This document shows, piece by piece, positions 1 to 7,343 of a stretch of DNA of 64,000 nucleotides. Every line of letters begins with the position of its first letter. Within the stretch, counting starts at the first letter, position 1. Location: contig NZ_BJNE01000002.1 of assembly GCF_006539525.1 (NCBI RefSeq), positions 349,645-413,644 of the forward strand, in the 5' to 3' direction. This DNA comes from Glutamicibacter nicotianae (GTDB lineage Bacteria; Actinomycetota; Actinomycetes; Actinomycetales; Micrococcaceae). The notes under the pieces are model-generated. The model made no database searches. It worked only from the letters and a program-made list of their open reading frames with translations, and was not told where the DNA came from. A program made the translations under genes and the position numbers.

Positions 1-1
1 G

Positions 2-103
2 GATATGGCGGGGAACTCGGTGCGGGCGCAGCTTGCCATCGGGCAGCTTTCGCGCGCCATGGGCCTCAACCTTTTCGCCTCAGCCCCTGACCGGGACAGC
101 TGA
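2..103 (+). CDS. C-terminal end of an unrecognised gene (5' partial)
   Basis: An open frame enters from the left edge and ends at TGA 101-103, leaving 33 C-terminal residues. The tail contains an Arg-Ala-Gln-Leu-Ala stretch followed by a Met-Gly-Leu-Asn-Leu-Phe segment and a charged end. Codon usage is G/C-rich at third positions like real genes here. I do not recognise the family from this fragment. No hairpin terminator is evident immediately after the stop. Confidence 0.5.
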   Translation, partial: DMAGNSVRAQLAIGQLSRAMGLNLFASAPDRDS

Positions 104-444
104 TTCCGAGAATTTCGTAGTTTATCCAATGAGGTGGATTGATTCGCTAACTAGCTAAAGTTTGCTAGACAAGCGGTTAGGTCTTGCTGACTTGTGTCCG
201 CCATCCGGAGCATGGGTGTTGCAAGGTCTGGAAAATTCCCGTTAAATAGGGCTTCCCACCTGCTGGTTAGGAAAAATTGCCAGTACCTTGAGTGTACCTC
301 TGCGCAATAGTTGCAGTGCGTCATTTCGAGGGACCTGATGGTTGTCACGGCATGTGAAGTGGCGGGGTTGAAAAACCTACTAAAACAAGCTTTACTTAAA
401 GTGTGTGTCACTGGGGGCACGTGAACTTTGAGGATGCGTATTTC
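104..444. other. Intergenic region upstream of the SipW-type locus
   Basis: This gap is visibly more AT-rich than the flanking genes. An opposite-strand open frame covers it but runs through the neighbouring gene and has no recognisable product. The right end holds a candidate promoter (368-396) and a GAGGA Shine-Dalgarno-like stretch about ten bases before the ATG at 445. I see no RNA gene. Confidence 0.5.
368..396 (+). promoter_or_regulatory. Candidate sigma-A-type promoter for the SipW-type locus
   Basis: TTGAAA at 368-373 is followed 17 bases later by TTTACT at 391-396 in an AT-rich stretch, about 50 bases before the first start codon of the locus. The -35 is good and the -10 is weak, so this is a suggestion only. 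Confidence 0.3.
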
Positions 445-999
445 ATGAAGAAAGTAACCAAGGCAACCATCGCCGCAGTCGCTGCCGGAGCGCTGCTCCT
501 CGGCGGTGCCGGCACAATTGCACGCTGGCAGGCACAGCAGACCATCGATGCAGGCACTGTCGAAACCGGCCATTTGAATTTGACGACGAGCGGAACCGGC
601 ACCTGGCAGGACGTCAGCAATCCAGCTGCGCCTGAGCCATTCGACCCGACGACGCAGCAGATCGTTCCTGGCGATGTCGTTGCGTTCAGCCAGACCGCCA
701 CCATCGATGCCGAAGGCAAGAACATTGCCGGATCACTCAGCGTCGACCAGGCGGCAACGAATCTCGGTGCGCTGGAAGGGTATGCGACCGTCGAGCTGCA
801 GGTCGATGCGTCAGCTCCGGGTATCACTGAAGAAGCCGACGGAACGCTGACTTTCGCCGAGCCGGGTACCTACACGGTTCCATTCCTGATCACGATCACC
901 TTTAACGAAGGCGGAGTGGGAGACACCCCGCCATCAACCTACGACCAGCCGCTGGATCTTGAAGCCTTGACCTTGACCCTGGATCAAGTCCGCGCGTAA
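445..999 (+). CDS. Alternate-signal (SipW-type) exported protein
   Basis: The predicted protein has 184 residues and starts MKKVTK, then a hydrophobic stretch ending GALLLGGAGTIARWQ at about residues 15-29. That pattern matches the actinobacterial alternate signal of SipW-exported proteins (RER_14450-like family), with a bulky aromatic just after the hydrophobic core and an AG.V..GHL stretch behind it. The rest is a Thr/Ala-rich, beta-prone extracellular domain with no catalytic motif. I chose ATG 445, preceded by GAGGA, over an upstream in-frame ATG at 403 because the signal begins there. Two SipW-like peptidases follow in the same locus. Probable role: secreted surface or matrix subunit, by analogy with TasA-type substrates; the exact function is unknown. 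Confidence 0.8.
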   Translation: MKKVTKATIAAVAAGALLLGGAGTIARWQAQQTIDAGTVETGHLNLTTSGTGTWQDVSNPAAPEPFDPTTQQIVPGDVVAFSQTATIDAEGKNIAGSLSVDQAATNLGALEGYATVELQVDASAPGITEEADGTLTFAEPGTYTVPFLITITFNEGGVGDTPPSTYDQPLDLEALTLTLDQVRA

Positions 1000-1024
1000 C
1001 CGCGGAACGTGGATCGGCCGGTGC

Positions 1025-1600
1025 ATGCCAAAACCCCTGAAGTTCGCCTTGGTCGCGGCCGTGCTCTTGTTGCTGGGTATCAGCGCGCAAGGGACGGCCG
1101 CTACGTGGCGCGCAGAAAGCACGGTGGATCCGCCAAGCTTGAGGACGGGATCGCTGGCATTGCTGGCCGGTGGCGAAATGGAGCACCAGTTCGCCAATCT
1201 CTCCGGCAGCGAGCTGATCCCCGGAGCATTCACGCAGGCATCACTGGTGATCAGCAATGCAGGCACAGTTGATTTGTCGTATCAGCTGGACGGAGCGGTG
1301 AATGCGACCACTTCGTCCACCGCTGCTGATCGGGCGCTGTCCAGCGCATTGCAACTGAGCATCTACACCGGCATGGACCAGAAAGCCTGCGACGATGACC
1401 AGCCGTTGTCCGGGGAGCAGCTGTACACCGGTTCTCTGGGCGCCTCCGCTTCGTTCGCAGCGCCCAGAGTGCTGCGCGCAGAACCTGCAATGGCGACGGA
1501 GACCTTGTGTGTTCGTGTTTCGGTTCCCTCAGGGGCACCGGAAGCAGCTTCCGGCGGGAAAATGGCGCTCGAACTGGGGTTTGCGGGGCAGCAGCGATGA
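1025..1600 (+). CDS. Second exported protein with SipW-type signal
   Basis: This 191-residue protein has a short basic N-terminus, a hydrophobic segment at residues 6-22 and then TAATWRAESTVDP, the aromatic-plus-small-residue junction typical of SipW substrates. The mature part is Ser/Thr/Ala-rich with two cysteines in the second half, and carries spacing like that of the third substrate in this locus (2846-3421). It lies 25 bases after the previous gene and overlaps the peptidase start (ATGA, 1597-1600), so it is probably co-transcribed and translationally coupled. No enzyme motif is seen. Function inferred: exported structural protein. Confidence 0.7.
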   Translation: MPKPLKFALVAAVLLLLGISAQGTAATWRAESTVDPPSLRTGSLALLAGGEMEHQFANLSGSELIPGAFTQASLVISNAGTVDLSYQLDGAVNATTSSTAADRALSSALQLSIYTGMDQKACDDDQPLSGEQLYTGSLGASASFAAPRVLRAEPAMATETLCVRVSVPSGAPEAASGGKMALELGFAGQQR

Positions 1601-2166
1601 CAGCAGGCAACCGTATCCGGAATAGAGGACAGCAGGAGCGCACCGGGATCTGGTGGTGGTGCGGGCAGGTGCTTTCCTGGCTGGTGCTGTTCACCGTTCT
1701 TGCCTTGATTGCGATCATGATTGTGATCCCGAAATTGGGAGGGGCGACAGCATTTACGGTGCTGACCGGATCCATGAGGCCGCATTTGCCTCCCGGGACT
1801 TTGGCAGTGGTGAAGCCGATTGACCCGGAGCAGTTGCGCATAGGCGATGTTGCCACGTACCAGCTGGAATCGGGGGAGCCGGAAGTCGTCACGCACCGGG
1901 TGTCCGCCATCGGCGCGAGCCTGGGCGGGGAAGCACAATTCATCTTTCGCGGGGATGCGAACAACACCGATGACGAGCCGGTGCAACCCGAGCAGATCCG
2001 GGGCAAGCTCTGGTATTCCGTCCCCTACCTCGGATACGTGAACAGCGCCCTGTCAATCCAGCAGAGAACCTGGTTGACCTGGATCGCAGCTGGCGGATTG
2101 ATCGTGTATTCGCTGGTGATGTTTGTCGGAGCATGGCGTGAGCGCCGAAGGAAGGAGCTGCGATGA
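1597..2166 (+). CDS. SipW-like signal peptidase I (Ser/His type)
   Basis: This 189-residue membrane protein has one N-terminal transmembrane helix (about 28-46) and a C-terminal helix (about 160-180) around the S26 peptidase core. The core shows TGSMRP with the nucleophile Ser59, a THR motif with His100 where typical bacterial signal peptidases have the general-base Lys, and GDANNTDD. Ser plus His is the ER/SipW-type arrangement. The start at ATG 1597 overlaps the preceding stop, whereas the longer upstream extension would have no coding sense. It sits between substrates with alternate signals, so it most likely cleaves them at the outer face of the membrane. Confidence 0.85.
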   Translation: MTAGNRIRNRGQQERTGIWWWCGQVLSWLVLFTVLALIAIMIVIPKLGGATAFTVLTGSMRPHLPPGTLAVVKPIDPEQLRIGDVATYQLESGEPEVVTHRVSAIGASLGGEAQFIFRGDANNTDDEPVQPEQIRGKLWYSVPYLGYVNSALSIQQRTWLTWIAAGGLIVYSLVMFVGAWRERRRKELR

Positions 2167-2849
2167 AGCTTCGTGTGCTTGCCGCCGGTGCTGCCATGGT
2201 GGCAGCCCTTCCCGGAGTGGTGATCTTCTGGGCAGCTCCCGCCTCGGGCGCGGAAACGGAACAGGGCCTGAGCTACAGCTTGGACGGCCAAGCCTATTCC
2301 GATGTCCCTCCGCCGGTATTCGAGGGCATCCCGGCTTTGGTGCCAGGCGATGAATCCACGAGGTATTTGTGGATCCGCAACGACCGCGAGTCGGATATCG
2401 AAGTTCGCATCCGGCCGGTCGAGCCTGAAGCATCAACCAGGATCTATTTCGAAACAGCCGGTGCCTCCGTCGTCCGGCTGGAACCGGACCAAGCTGCGGA
2501 AATTGGGCTGCAGGTCGGACTGCCTTGGTCGTCGGGAAATGGGCCGCAGGGCCAGCAGGTGCCTTCGCTGCAGGTGCGCATCGATGCAGTCGAAGTGGCA
2601 GACAGTGATGGGCCAGCACCAGATCCATCGCAGCCGCCGCGCGATGAGGAGCCGCCAGACGGCGATGAGCCGAGGGAAGAATCGCCGCAATCGGATCCCC
2701 GAGAACGGCACGATGACCTGGCAGACACCGGATCCAACGGTGCATCTTTGCTTGCGGCTGCAGGCATCGTGGGCCTCGCGGGCTTGGTGCTGCTGGCCGT
2801 GCGGCGCAAGAATCAAAATGAACTTGAAGCGGATGGAGTGGAACGATGA
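2163..2849 (+). CDS. LAXTG-anchored surface protein
   Basis: The 228-residue protein has a classical Sec signal (about 1-30, ending PASGA). A roughly 130-residue extracellular domain follows, then a Pro/Asp/Glu-rich linker (about 148-182). The sorting signal is LADTG at about 186-190, followed by a hydrophobic helix and a basic RRKN tail. LAXTG is the motif of class E sortases in high-GC actinobacteria; no sortase is encoded in this window. It overlaps the SipW-like peptidase upstream by 4 bp and the next substrate downstream by 4 bp. Probable role: cell-wall anchor or base subunit for the exported proteins of the locus. Confidence 0.8.
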   Translation: MKLRVLAAGAAMVAALPGVVIFWAAPASGAETEQGLSYSLDGQAYSDVPPPVFEGIPALVPGDESTRYLWIRNDRESDIEVRIRPVEPEASTRIYFETAGASVVRLEPDQAAEIGLQVGLPWSSGNGPQGQQVPSLQVRIDAVEVADSDGPAPDPSQPPRDEEPPDGDEPREESPQSDPRERHDDLADTGSNGASLLAAAGIVGLAGLVLLAVRRKNQNELEADGVER

Positions 2850-3421
2850 GTGACCTTTCAATGCGCGTCAAGGCAATTTTGTCCTTGGGCATCCTCGTGG
2901 GATTCGGCGCCGTCTCGACGCTGGCCTCGTGGACCGGGGAGGCGACGGCTACCTCGGATATCAGCACGGCCACCGTTACGCTGGGAGTTGGCGCCACCTC
3001 GGGTACCGCCACCACGGCCAGCTACCAGATGCCCATCACCGGCAACAACCTGTTTCCCGGATCGACATCGGCATCCGTAGTGACCGTGAAGAACACCGGA
3101 TCCATCTCGGCACCTTACGTCTTCGCTGGACGAATCACCGGATCGGGCAGTACCGCGCTGGGGACGGCGCTCAATATCGTTGTGAAAACTGGTGCCACGG
3201 TCAGCGGCAGGGGCTCCAGCGTCACCTGCTCGGGCGGTACCGCGCTGCTGACAAAAAACGCTTGCTCCCAGTTCGGCAGTGCCACGGCCTCCAGGCCCTT
3301 GGCCTCCGGAGGCAGCGAAACCCTGTGTGTCCAGTACTCGCTGCCGGTGACTGCCTCAAATACGCTGCAGGGGGCCACGACGACAATCGCCATGGACTTC
3401 ACCTCGACGGTGGGATCCTGA
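2846..3421 (+). CDS. SipW-dependent-type signal protein, TasA/CalY-like architecture
   Basis: The 191-residue product has a hydrophobic core at about 9-25 followed by ASWTGEATAT, close to the canonical A-x-F/W-T-D/G-x-x-T junction of SipW substrates. The mature part is Gly/Ser/Thr/Val-rich, with phrases such as FPGSTSASVVTVKNTG that resemble the donor-strand-like fold of TasA-family proteins. Two cysteines lie in the middle and a third in the ETLCVQY segment, a segment also found in the protein at 1025-1600 (ETLCVRV), so these two are paralogues. The gene ends one base before the second peptidase gene. Confidence 0.8.
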   Translation: MSDLSMRVKAILSLGILVGFGAVSTLASWTGEATATSDISTATVTLGVGATSGTATTASYQMPITGNNLFPGSTSASVVTVKNTGSISAPYVFAGRITGSGSTALGTALNIVVKTGATVSGRGSSVTCSGGTALLTKNACSQFGSATASRPLASGGSETLCVQYSLPVTASNTLQGATTTIAMDFTSTVGS

Positions 3422-3422
3422 G

Positions 3423-4547
3423 ATGGAGTTCAACCGAACCGAAGTCCGCATAGGATCCTCGTTGACGCTGTTCCAGCGCATCGTGCTGAATGCCTGCGCC
3501 GTTGCGGGGACCCTGTGCCTTGTCATGGCCGTGCTGGCTCTGGCATTCGGAATCAAGCCACTGGTTTTTGCTTCGGGTTCCATGGGACCGGGCATTCCCA
3601 CAGGTTCTCTTGGCATCGCCGTGCCCATGGCTGCCCAGGACGCCGCGATTGGCGATGTGGTCTCGGTCGTCAATGGCCAGGGGCACCGGATCACCCATCG
3701 GGTTATCGAGCAGGCTCCGGGCGGACTGGTGCTCAAGGGGGATGCCAATTCGGTTCCAGATGTGGAAGCATACCCGGTGGATCAGGTAGACCGGTTGATT
3801 TTCAGCGCCCCATTACTGGGGTATGCGGTGACCTGGCTCAGCCAGCCGTGGGTGTATTTCCTTGGCGGCCTGTTGTGCGCGTACGTGTTGTTCATTGCCT
3901 TCCGACGCGATGGCCGCCGACATGGCAAGGCCGGACCGCCACGCGCAGACGGTCCGGAGACTGCAAGCGCGCCGCCTCGCCAAGCGCCGGGCGAAACGCC
4001 GACGGCGAAACGGGCCTCCAACAGCTCTCGGGTGATCGCCGTACTCGCTGTGGCGGCATTGCTGGGCACGATCGCCCTGCAGGGGCCGAAAGCCGAAGTT
4101 ACCCAGGCGGCCTTCACCGGTTCAGCCACCGCATCATCCGCTGTCCGCGCCAATACGGTGCCGCCGGCAACAGGAACGCTGGCCTGTACCGAGTCCGGCC
4201 TGGTGCTGACCACTGCCACGGTCTCCTGGCCAGCCCAGACGCTGCCGCCTGGTGCTCGTCTGGTACTAAGGCTGCAGACCGGCACTTCCACTTTCTCGTA
4301 TACGAATGTGGCGTCCGGAGCCACGTCCGCGGCCTACCGGCCAGGACTCAATTTGCTCGGGCTGGTCACGTCAAGGGGATCCATGACGATGGAACTGAAG
4401 CTGCTGGTCGTCTACACGACCGATAACAATGCCGTCACGGAAACAGGCAGCAATATCGGGTGGAGCGCCCCAGCAGCTACCTCGCCTACGCGGACGATCG
4501 TCTACCATCCCTGGCTGCTGCTCGCCAGGGACTTCACCTGCGCTTAA
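3423..4547 (+). CDS. SipW-like signal peptidase fused to a SipW-type substrate-like domain
   Basis: The first ~165 residues of this 374-residue protein are an S26 peptidase: a transmembrane helix at about 22-44, SGSMGPG with Ser53, THR with His92, GDAN at about 106-109, and a second helix at about 140-162. A basic, Pro/Ala-rich linker follows. Then comes a third hydrophobic segment (about 203-220) leading into TQAAFTGSATASSA, which looks like a SipW-type signal junction, and a ~140-residue Thr/Ser-rich beta-type domain with two Cys. The peptidase thus appears to carry its own exported cargo in cis. Its stop codon overlaps that of the convergent TetR gene. Confidence 0.8.
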   Translation: MEFNRTEVRIGSSLTLFQRIVLNACAVAGTLCLVMAVLALAFGIKPLVFASGSMGPGIPTGSLGIAVPMAAQDAAIGDVVSVVNGQGHRITHRVIEQAPGGLVLKGDANSVPDVEAYPVDQVDRLIFSAPLLGYAVTWLSQPWVYFLGGLLCAYVLFIAFRRDGRRHGKAGPPRADGPETASAPPRQAPGETPTAKRASNSSRVIAVLAVAALLGTIALQGPKAEVTQAAFTGSATASSAVRANTVPPATGTLACTESGLVLTTATVSWPAQTLPPGARLVLRLQTGTSTFSYTNVASGATSAAYRPGLNLLGLVTSRGSMTMELKLLVVYTTDNNAVTETGSNIGWSAPAATSPTRTIVYHPWLLLARDFTCA

Positions 4548-5191
4548 GGCTTCCGCGAGGGCCCATTGCCTGAGTCGGCCGTGGCGTCGGCAACCTGCTG
4601 GGCGAAGGAGTCCAGCAGCATTGACAGGCCTAGCTCGAAGGTTGCCCGAGAACGGTTGCTGTCGGGCAGGTCAGCGTCCAAGGCCTCTCTGAAATAGCTC
4701 GACGACTGCGCATTCGCTTCCCACACGATCTTCGGTGCCGCCGCGTCCAACGCTGAACCGAGCACGAAAGAGTCGACGATCGTGATGGCCTGCAGCCGCT
4801 GCTTCGGTTCGAATCCAGCCAGCGCAAAAGCTTCGGCCAGCGCGTCGTAGACCCGCAGGGTGGTGCTGTCGCGAACCGTATGACTGGTCAGCAGCGGGAT
4901 CAGCCGCGGGTGCTGGGAGTATGAGGCCCAGTATTCCGTGGCAATATCCCGCACGGCTTCCTGCCAGGAGACGTTGCCCAGGTCGGGCAGTCGGATTCCA
5001 GCCATGGCCCGCCCGCGCATCAACTCGATGATTTCTCCCTTTCCCTGCACGTGGTTGTACAGGGATGAGGCTGAGACCGAAAGCACCTTGGCCAATTGCG
5101 GCACGGTGAACTCGCCATGGGCATCAACGAGCTCAAGTCCTGCATCGGCGATCGTGGTAGTGCTAAGTTTCGGCTTGGAGGGCCTGGCCAT
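4544..5191 (-). CDS. TetR-family regulator
   Basis: The 215-residue protein starts MARPSKPK. Its N-terminal helix-turn-helix (about 8-55) contains FTVPQLAKVLSVSASSLYNHV, with the SLYNHV recognition helix typical of TetR proteins. The rest is the helical ligand-binding half. ATG 5191 is chosen because AGGAGAACTC precedes it; further upstream codons would cover the operator region. It is divergent from aguB, and two identical inverted repeats (AACGAA-N5-TTCGTT) lie in the 138-bp gap. It therefore probably represses itself and the agmatine genes, with an agmatine-related ligand as an inference. Confidence 0.88.
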   Translation of the reverse strand: MARPSKPKLSTTTIADAGLELVDAHGEFTVPQLAKVLSVSASSLYNHVQGKGEIIELMRGRAMAGIRLPDLGNVSWQEAVRDIATEYWASYSQHPRLIPLLTSHTVRDSTTLRVYDALAEAFALAGFEPKQRLQAITIVDSFVLGSALDAAAPKIVWEANAQSSSYFREALDADLPDSNRSRATFELGLSMLLDSFAQQVADATADSGNGPSRKP

Positions 5192-5236
5192 GAGTTCTCC
5201 TGATATTGAAGGTTCTGGATAGAGCTTACACAAATA

Positions 5237-5253
5237 AACGAAAGTCATTCGTT
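5237..5253. promoter_or_regulatory. TetR operator copy 1 (AACGAA-N5-TTCGTT)
   Basis: A perfect 6-bp inverted repeat separated by five bases. It is closest to the TetR gene start and identical in arms and spacing to the second copy at 5294-5310, which makes a real regulator-binding site likely. Confidence 0.7.
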
Positions 5254-5293
5254 AAATCCCTTGCGCAGGAGTCGGGGAGGGCTCTAATCTGTA

Positions 5294-5310
5294 AACGAAT
5301 AACATTCGTT
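5294..5310. promoter_or_regulatory. TetR operator copy 2 (AACGAA-N5-TTCGTT)
   Basis: Same 6-bp arms as copy 1, extending to seven on each side (5293-5311). It lies 20 bases upstream of the aguB start, where a bound repressor would block transcription. The two dyad centres are 57 bases apart. Confidence 0.7.
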
Positions 5311-5329
5311 TTATCGATGGAGCTCAGCC

Positions 5330-6307
5330 ATGAAGGAAATAGTCACCTTGAGTCCGCCGGCCTCTTTGGCCCGCGTGGACGCCGCCGAGCGCGGCGAGAT
5401 CACCATCGCTCTGGTCCAGCACTGCTGGCACGAAGACCCGCAGGAGCTGCGCAGCGAACTGGAGGACGGCATCGCCCGTGCGGCCAAGCATGGCGCGCGC
5501 ATCGTTTTCCTGCCGGAGCTGACGTTGAGCAAGTACCCGGCCTTCGTAGTTCCCAACCCGGACGCGGCTGATGAGTCCGCAGAAGATCTGGAGACAGGAC
5601 CAACCGTCGCCTTTGCCAAGGACATGGCCGCCAAGTACCAATTGCACGTGCACATCTCGCTGTTCCGCAAGGCGCCGGCCGCCGACGGGCTGGGTTTGAA
5701 CACCGCGTTGGTGCTCTCCCCGGAGGGCGGGATCGTGGCACTGACCAACAAGCTGCACATCCCGCGCACCGCCGGGTACTACGAGGACAAGTATTTCCGC
5801 GAGGGACCCAACGAGGATCCCTACCCGGTCCACAAGATCGAAGCTCTGGACGGCCTGGCCATGGGCCTGCCGACCTGCTGGGACGAGTGGTTCAGCGAGC
5901 CGCCGCGCATCTATTCGCTGGCCGGGGCGGACCTGCTGGCCTATCCGACGGCCATCGGTTCCGAACCGGACCATCCGGATTTCGACACAGAACCGCTGTG
6001 GCGCCAGGCCATTATCGGCAACGGCATCGCCAACGGGCTGTTCATGGTGGTGCCCAACCGCTGGGGCGACGAGGGTGCACTGACCTTCTACGGCTCCTCC
6101 TTCATCTCCGATCCGTACGGCCGCATCCTGGCCCGCGCCCCGCGCGACGAATCAGCAGTGCTGGTGGCCACCTTGGACCTGGATGCCCGCCGCGACTGGC
6201 TCACGCTCTTCCCGTTCCTGCGCACCCGCCGCCCGGAAACCTACGGCGCGCTCACCGAAGCCCGCACCGAGTCCGGCCTGGGAAAGCTGGGGCATTCCCA
6301 TGCCTGA
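5330..6307 (+). CDS. aguB: N-carbamoylputrescine amidase-like nitrilase (AguB)
   Basis: The 325-residue carbon-nitrogen hydrolase carries the Glu-Lys-Cys triad in order: FLPELTLSKYP (Glu near 64), NKLHIPRTAGYYEDKY (Lys near 140) and GLPTCWDEWF (Cys near 184). The family hydrolyses C-N bonds. The directly overlapping agmatine deiminase gene indicates the substrate N-carbamoylputrescine, giving putrescine, CO2 and ammonia in the cytoplasm. The N-terminal ~20 residues before the conserved core are longer than in many relatives. The gene is divergent from the TetR regulator and probably controlled through the twin operators. Confidence 0.9.
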   Translation: MKEIVTLSPPASLARVDAAERGEITIALVQHCWHEDPQELRSELEDGIARAAKHGARIVFLPELTLSKYPAFVVPNPDAADESAEDLETGPTVAFAKDMAAKYQLHVHISLFRKAPAADGLGLNTALVLSPEGGIVALTNKLHIPRTAGYYEDKYFREGPNEDPYPVHKIEALDGLAMGLPTCWDEWFSEPPRIYSLAGADLLAYPTAIGSEPDHPDFDTEPLWRQAIIGNGIANGLFMVVPNRWGDEGALTFYGSSFISDPYGRILARAPRDESAVLVATLDLDARRDWLTLFPFLRTRRPETYGALTEARTESGLGKLGHSHA

Positions 6308-7343
6308 GTTCTTCATGCCCGCGGAAACCGATCCGCATGAACGCATCTTCATGGCTTTCCCCTCCGGCGGCTACACGCTGGGCGAGAACGAGGAACAGGC
6401 CGAAGCCGCACGCTCCGCGTGGAGCGCCGTGGCCCGCGCGGTCAGTGCCTTCACCCCGGTCACGATGGTGGTGGACCCGGCCAGCGAAGCGGCGGCCCGG
6501 CGCCACCTGGGCGATGCAGTCAGCTATGCCCTGCACCCGCTGGATGATGCCTGGATGCGCGACTCAGGCCCGAGCTTCGTGCGCACCCCGGACGGCCAGC
6601 TGGCGGCGGTGGACTGGAACTTCAACGGCTGGGGCGCGCAGGAGTGGGCCAGCTGGGACAACGACCGGCTGGTAGCAGGCCACGCCGCCCAGCTTGCAGG
6701 CGCGGCGCACGTGCGGGCCTCGATCATCAACGAGGGAGGCGGAATCCACGTGGACGGGGAAGGCACGGTTCTGGCCACGCGCAGCGTCCAGCTGGATCCG
6801 GGCCGCAATCCGGGGAAGTCCGAAAAAGACATCGAGGCCGAATTCGCGCGGCTGCTGGGCGCCCGGAAAACCATTTGGCTTGATCGCGGGCTGAGCCGTG
6901 ACAACGAGGAATTCGGCACGCGCGGGCACGTGGACATTGTCGCCTGTTTCGCCCGGCCCGGTGTTGTGCTCTTCCACGACCAGCAGGATCCGCGGCACCC
7001 GGACCATGCCATCTCCCAGGCGGTGCGCGCACGGTTGGAGCAGTCAACCGATGCCCAGGGGCGGAGCCTGGAACTCATTGCCGTGCCGGCCCCCAGAGTG
7101 CTGCGCGATGCCGAGGGTTGGGTGGACTATTCCTATATCAACCATCTGGTGACCAATGGCGGGGTAATCGCCTGCAGCTTCGATGACCCCAACGACCAGC
7201 AGGCTGCTGGCATCCTGGCCGCCGCCTATCCCGGCCGCCAGGTGGTTGGCGTGGATGCGCGCGAGCTGTTTGCCCGTGGCGGCGGCATCCACTGCATCAC
7301 CCAGCAGGTGCCCGCAGCTGCACGGGAACAGGCGGCTAGCTGA
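6300..7343 (+). CDS. aguA: Agmatine deiminase (AguA)
   Basis: The 347-residue protein belongs to the peptidyl-arginine/agmatine deiminase family. It contains DAWMRDSGP (about 80-88), the WNFNGWG substrate-site segment, NEGGGIHVDGEG, and the catalytic Cys near the C-terminus in ARGGGIHCITQQ. It converts agmatine to N-carbamoylputrescine and ammonia, feeding the amidase encoded just upstream. The start at ATG 6300 overlaps the aguB stop by 8 bp, so the two are translationally coupled. Its 3' end overlaps by 8 bp with the convergent oxidase gene. Confidence 0.93.
   Translation: MPEFFMPAETDPHERIFMAFPSGGYTLGENEEQAEAARSAWSAVARAVSAFTPVTMVVDPASEAAARRHLGDAVSYALHPLDDAWMRDSGPSFVRTPDGQLAAVDWNFNGWGAQEWASWDNDRLVAGHAAQLAGAAHVRASIINEGGGIHVDGEGTVLATRSVQLDPGRNPGKSEKDIEAEFARLLGARKTIWLDRGLSRDNEEFGTRGHVDIVACFARPGVVLFHDQQDPRHPDHAISQAVRARLEQSTDAQGRSLELIAVPAPRVLRDAEGWVDYSYINHLVTNGGVIACSFDDPNDQQAAGILAAAYPGRQVVGVDARELFARGGGIHCITQQVPAAAREQAAS

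Noticed and set aside
151..573. 140-codon minus-strand frame at the left edge
   Set aside because: It overlaps the SipW-type gene and shows no coding bias or domain.
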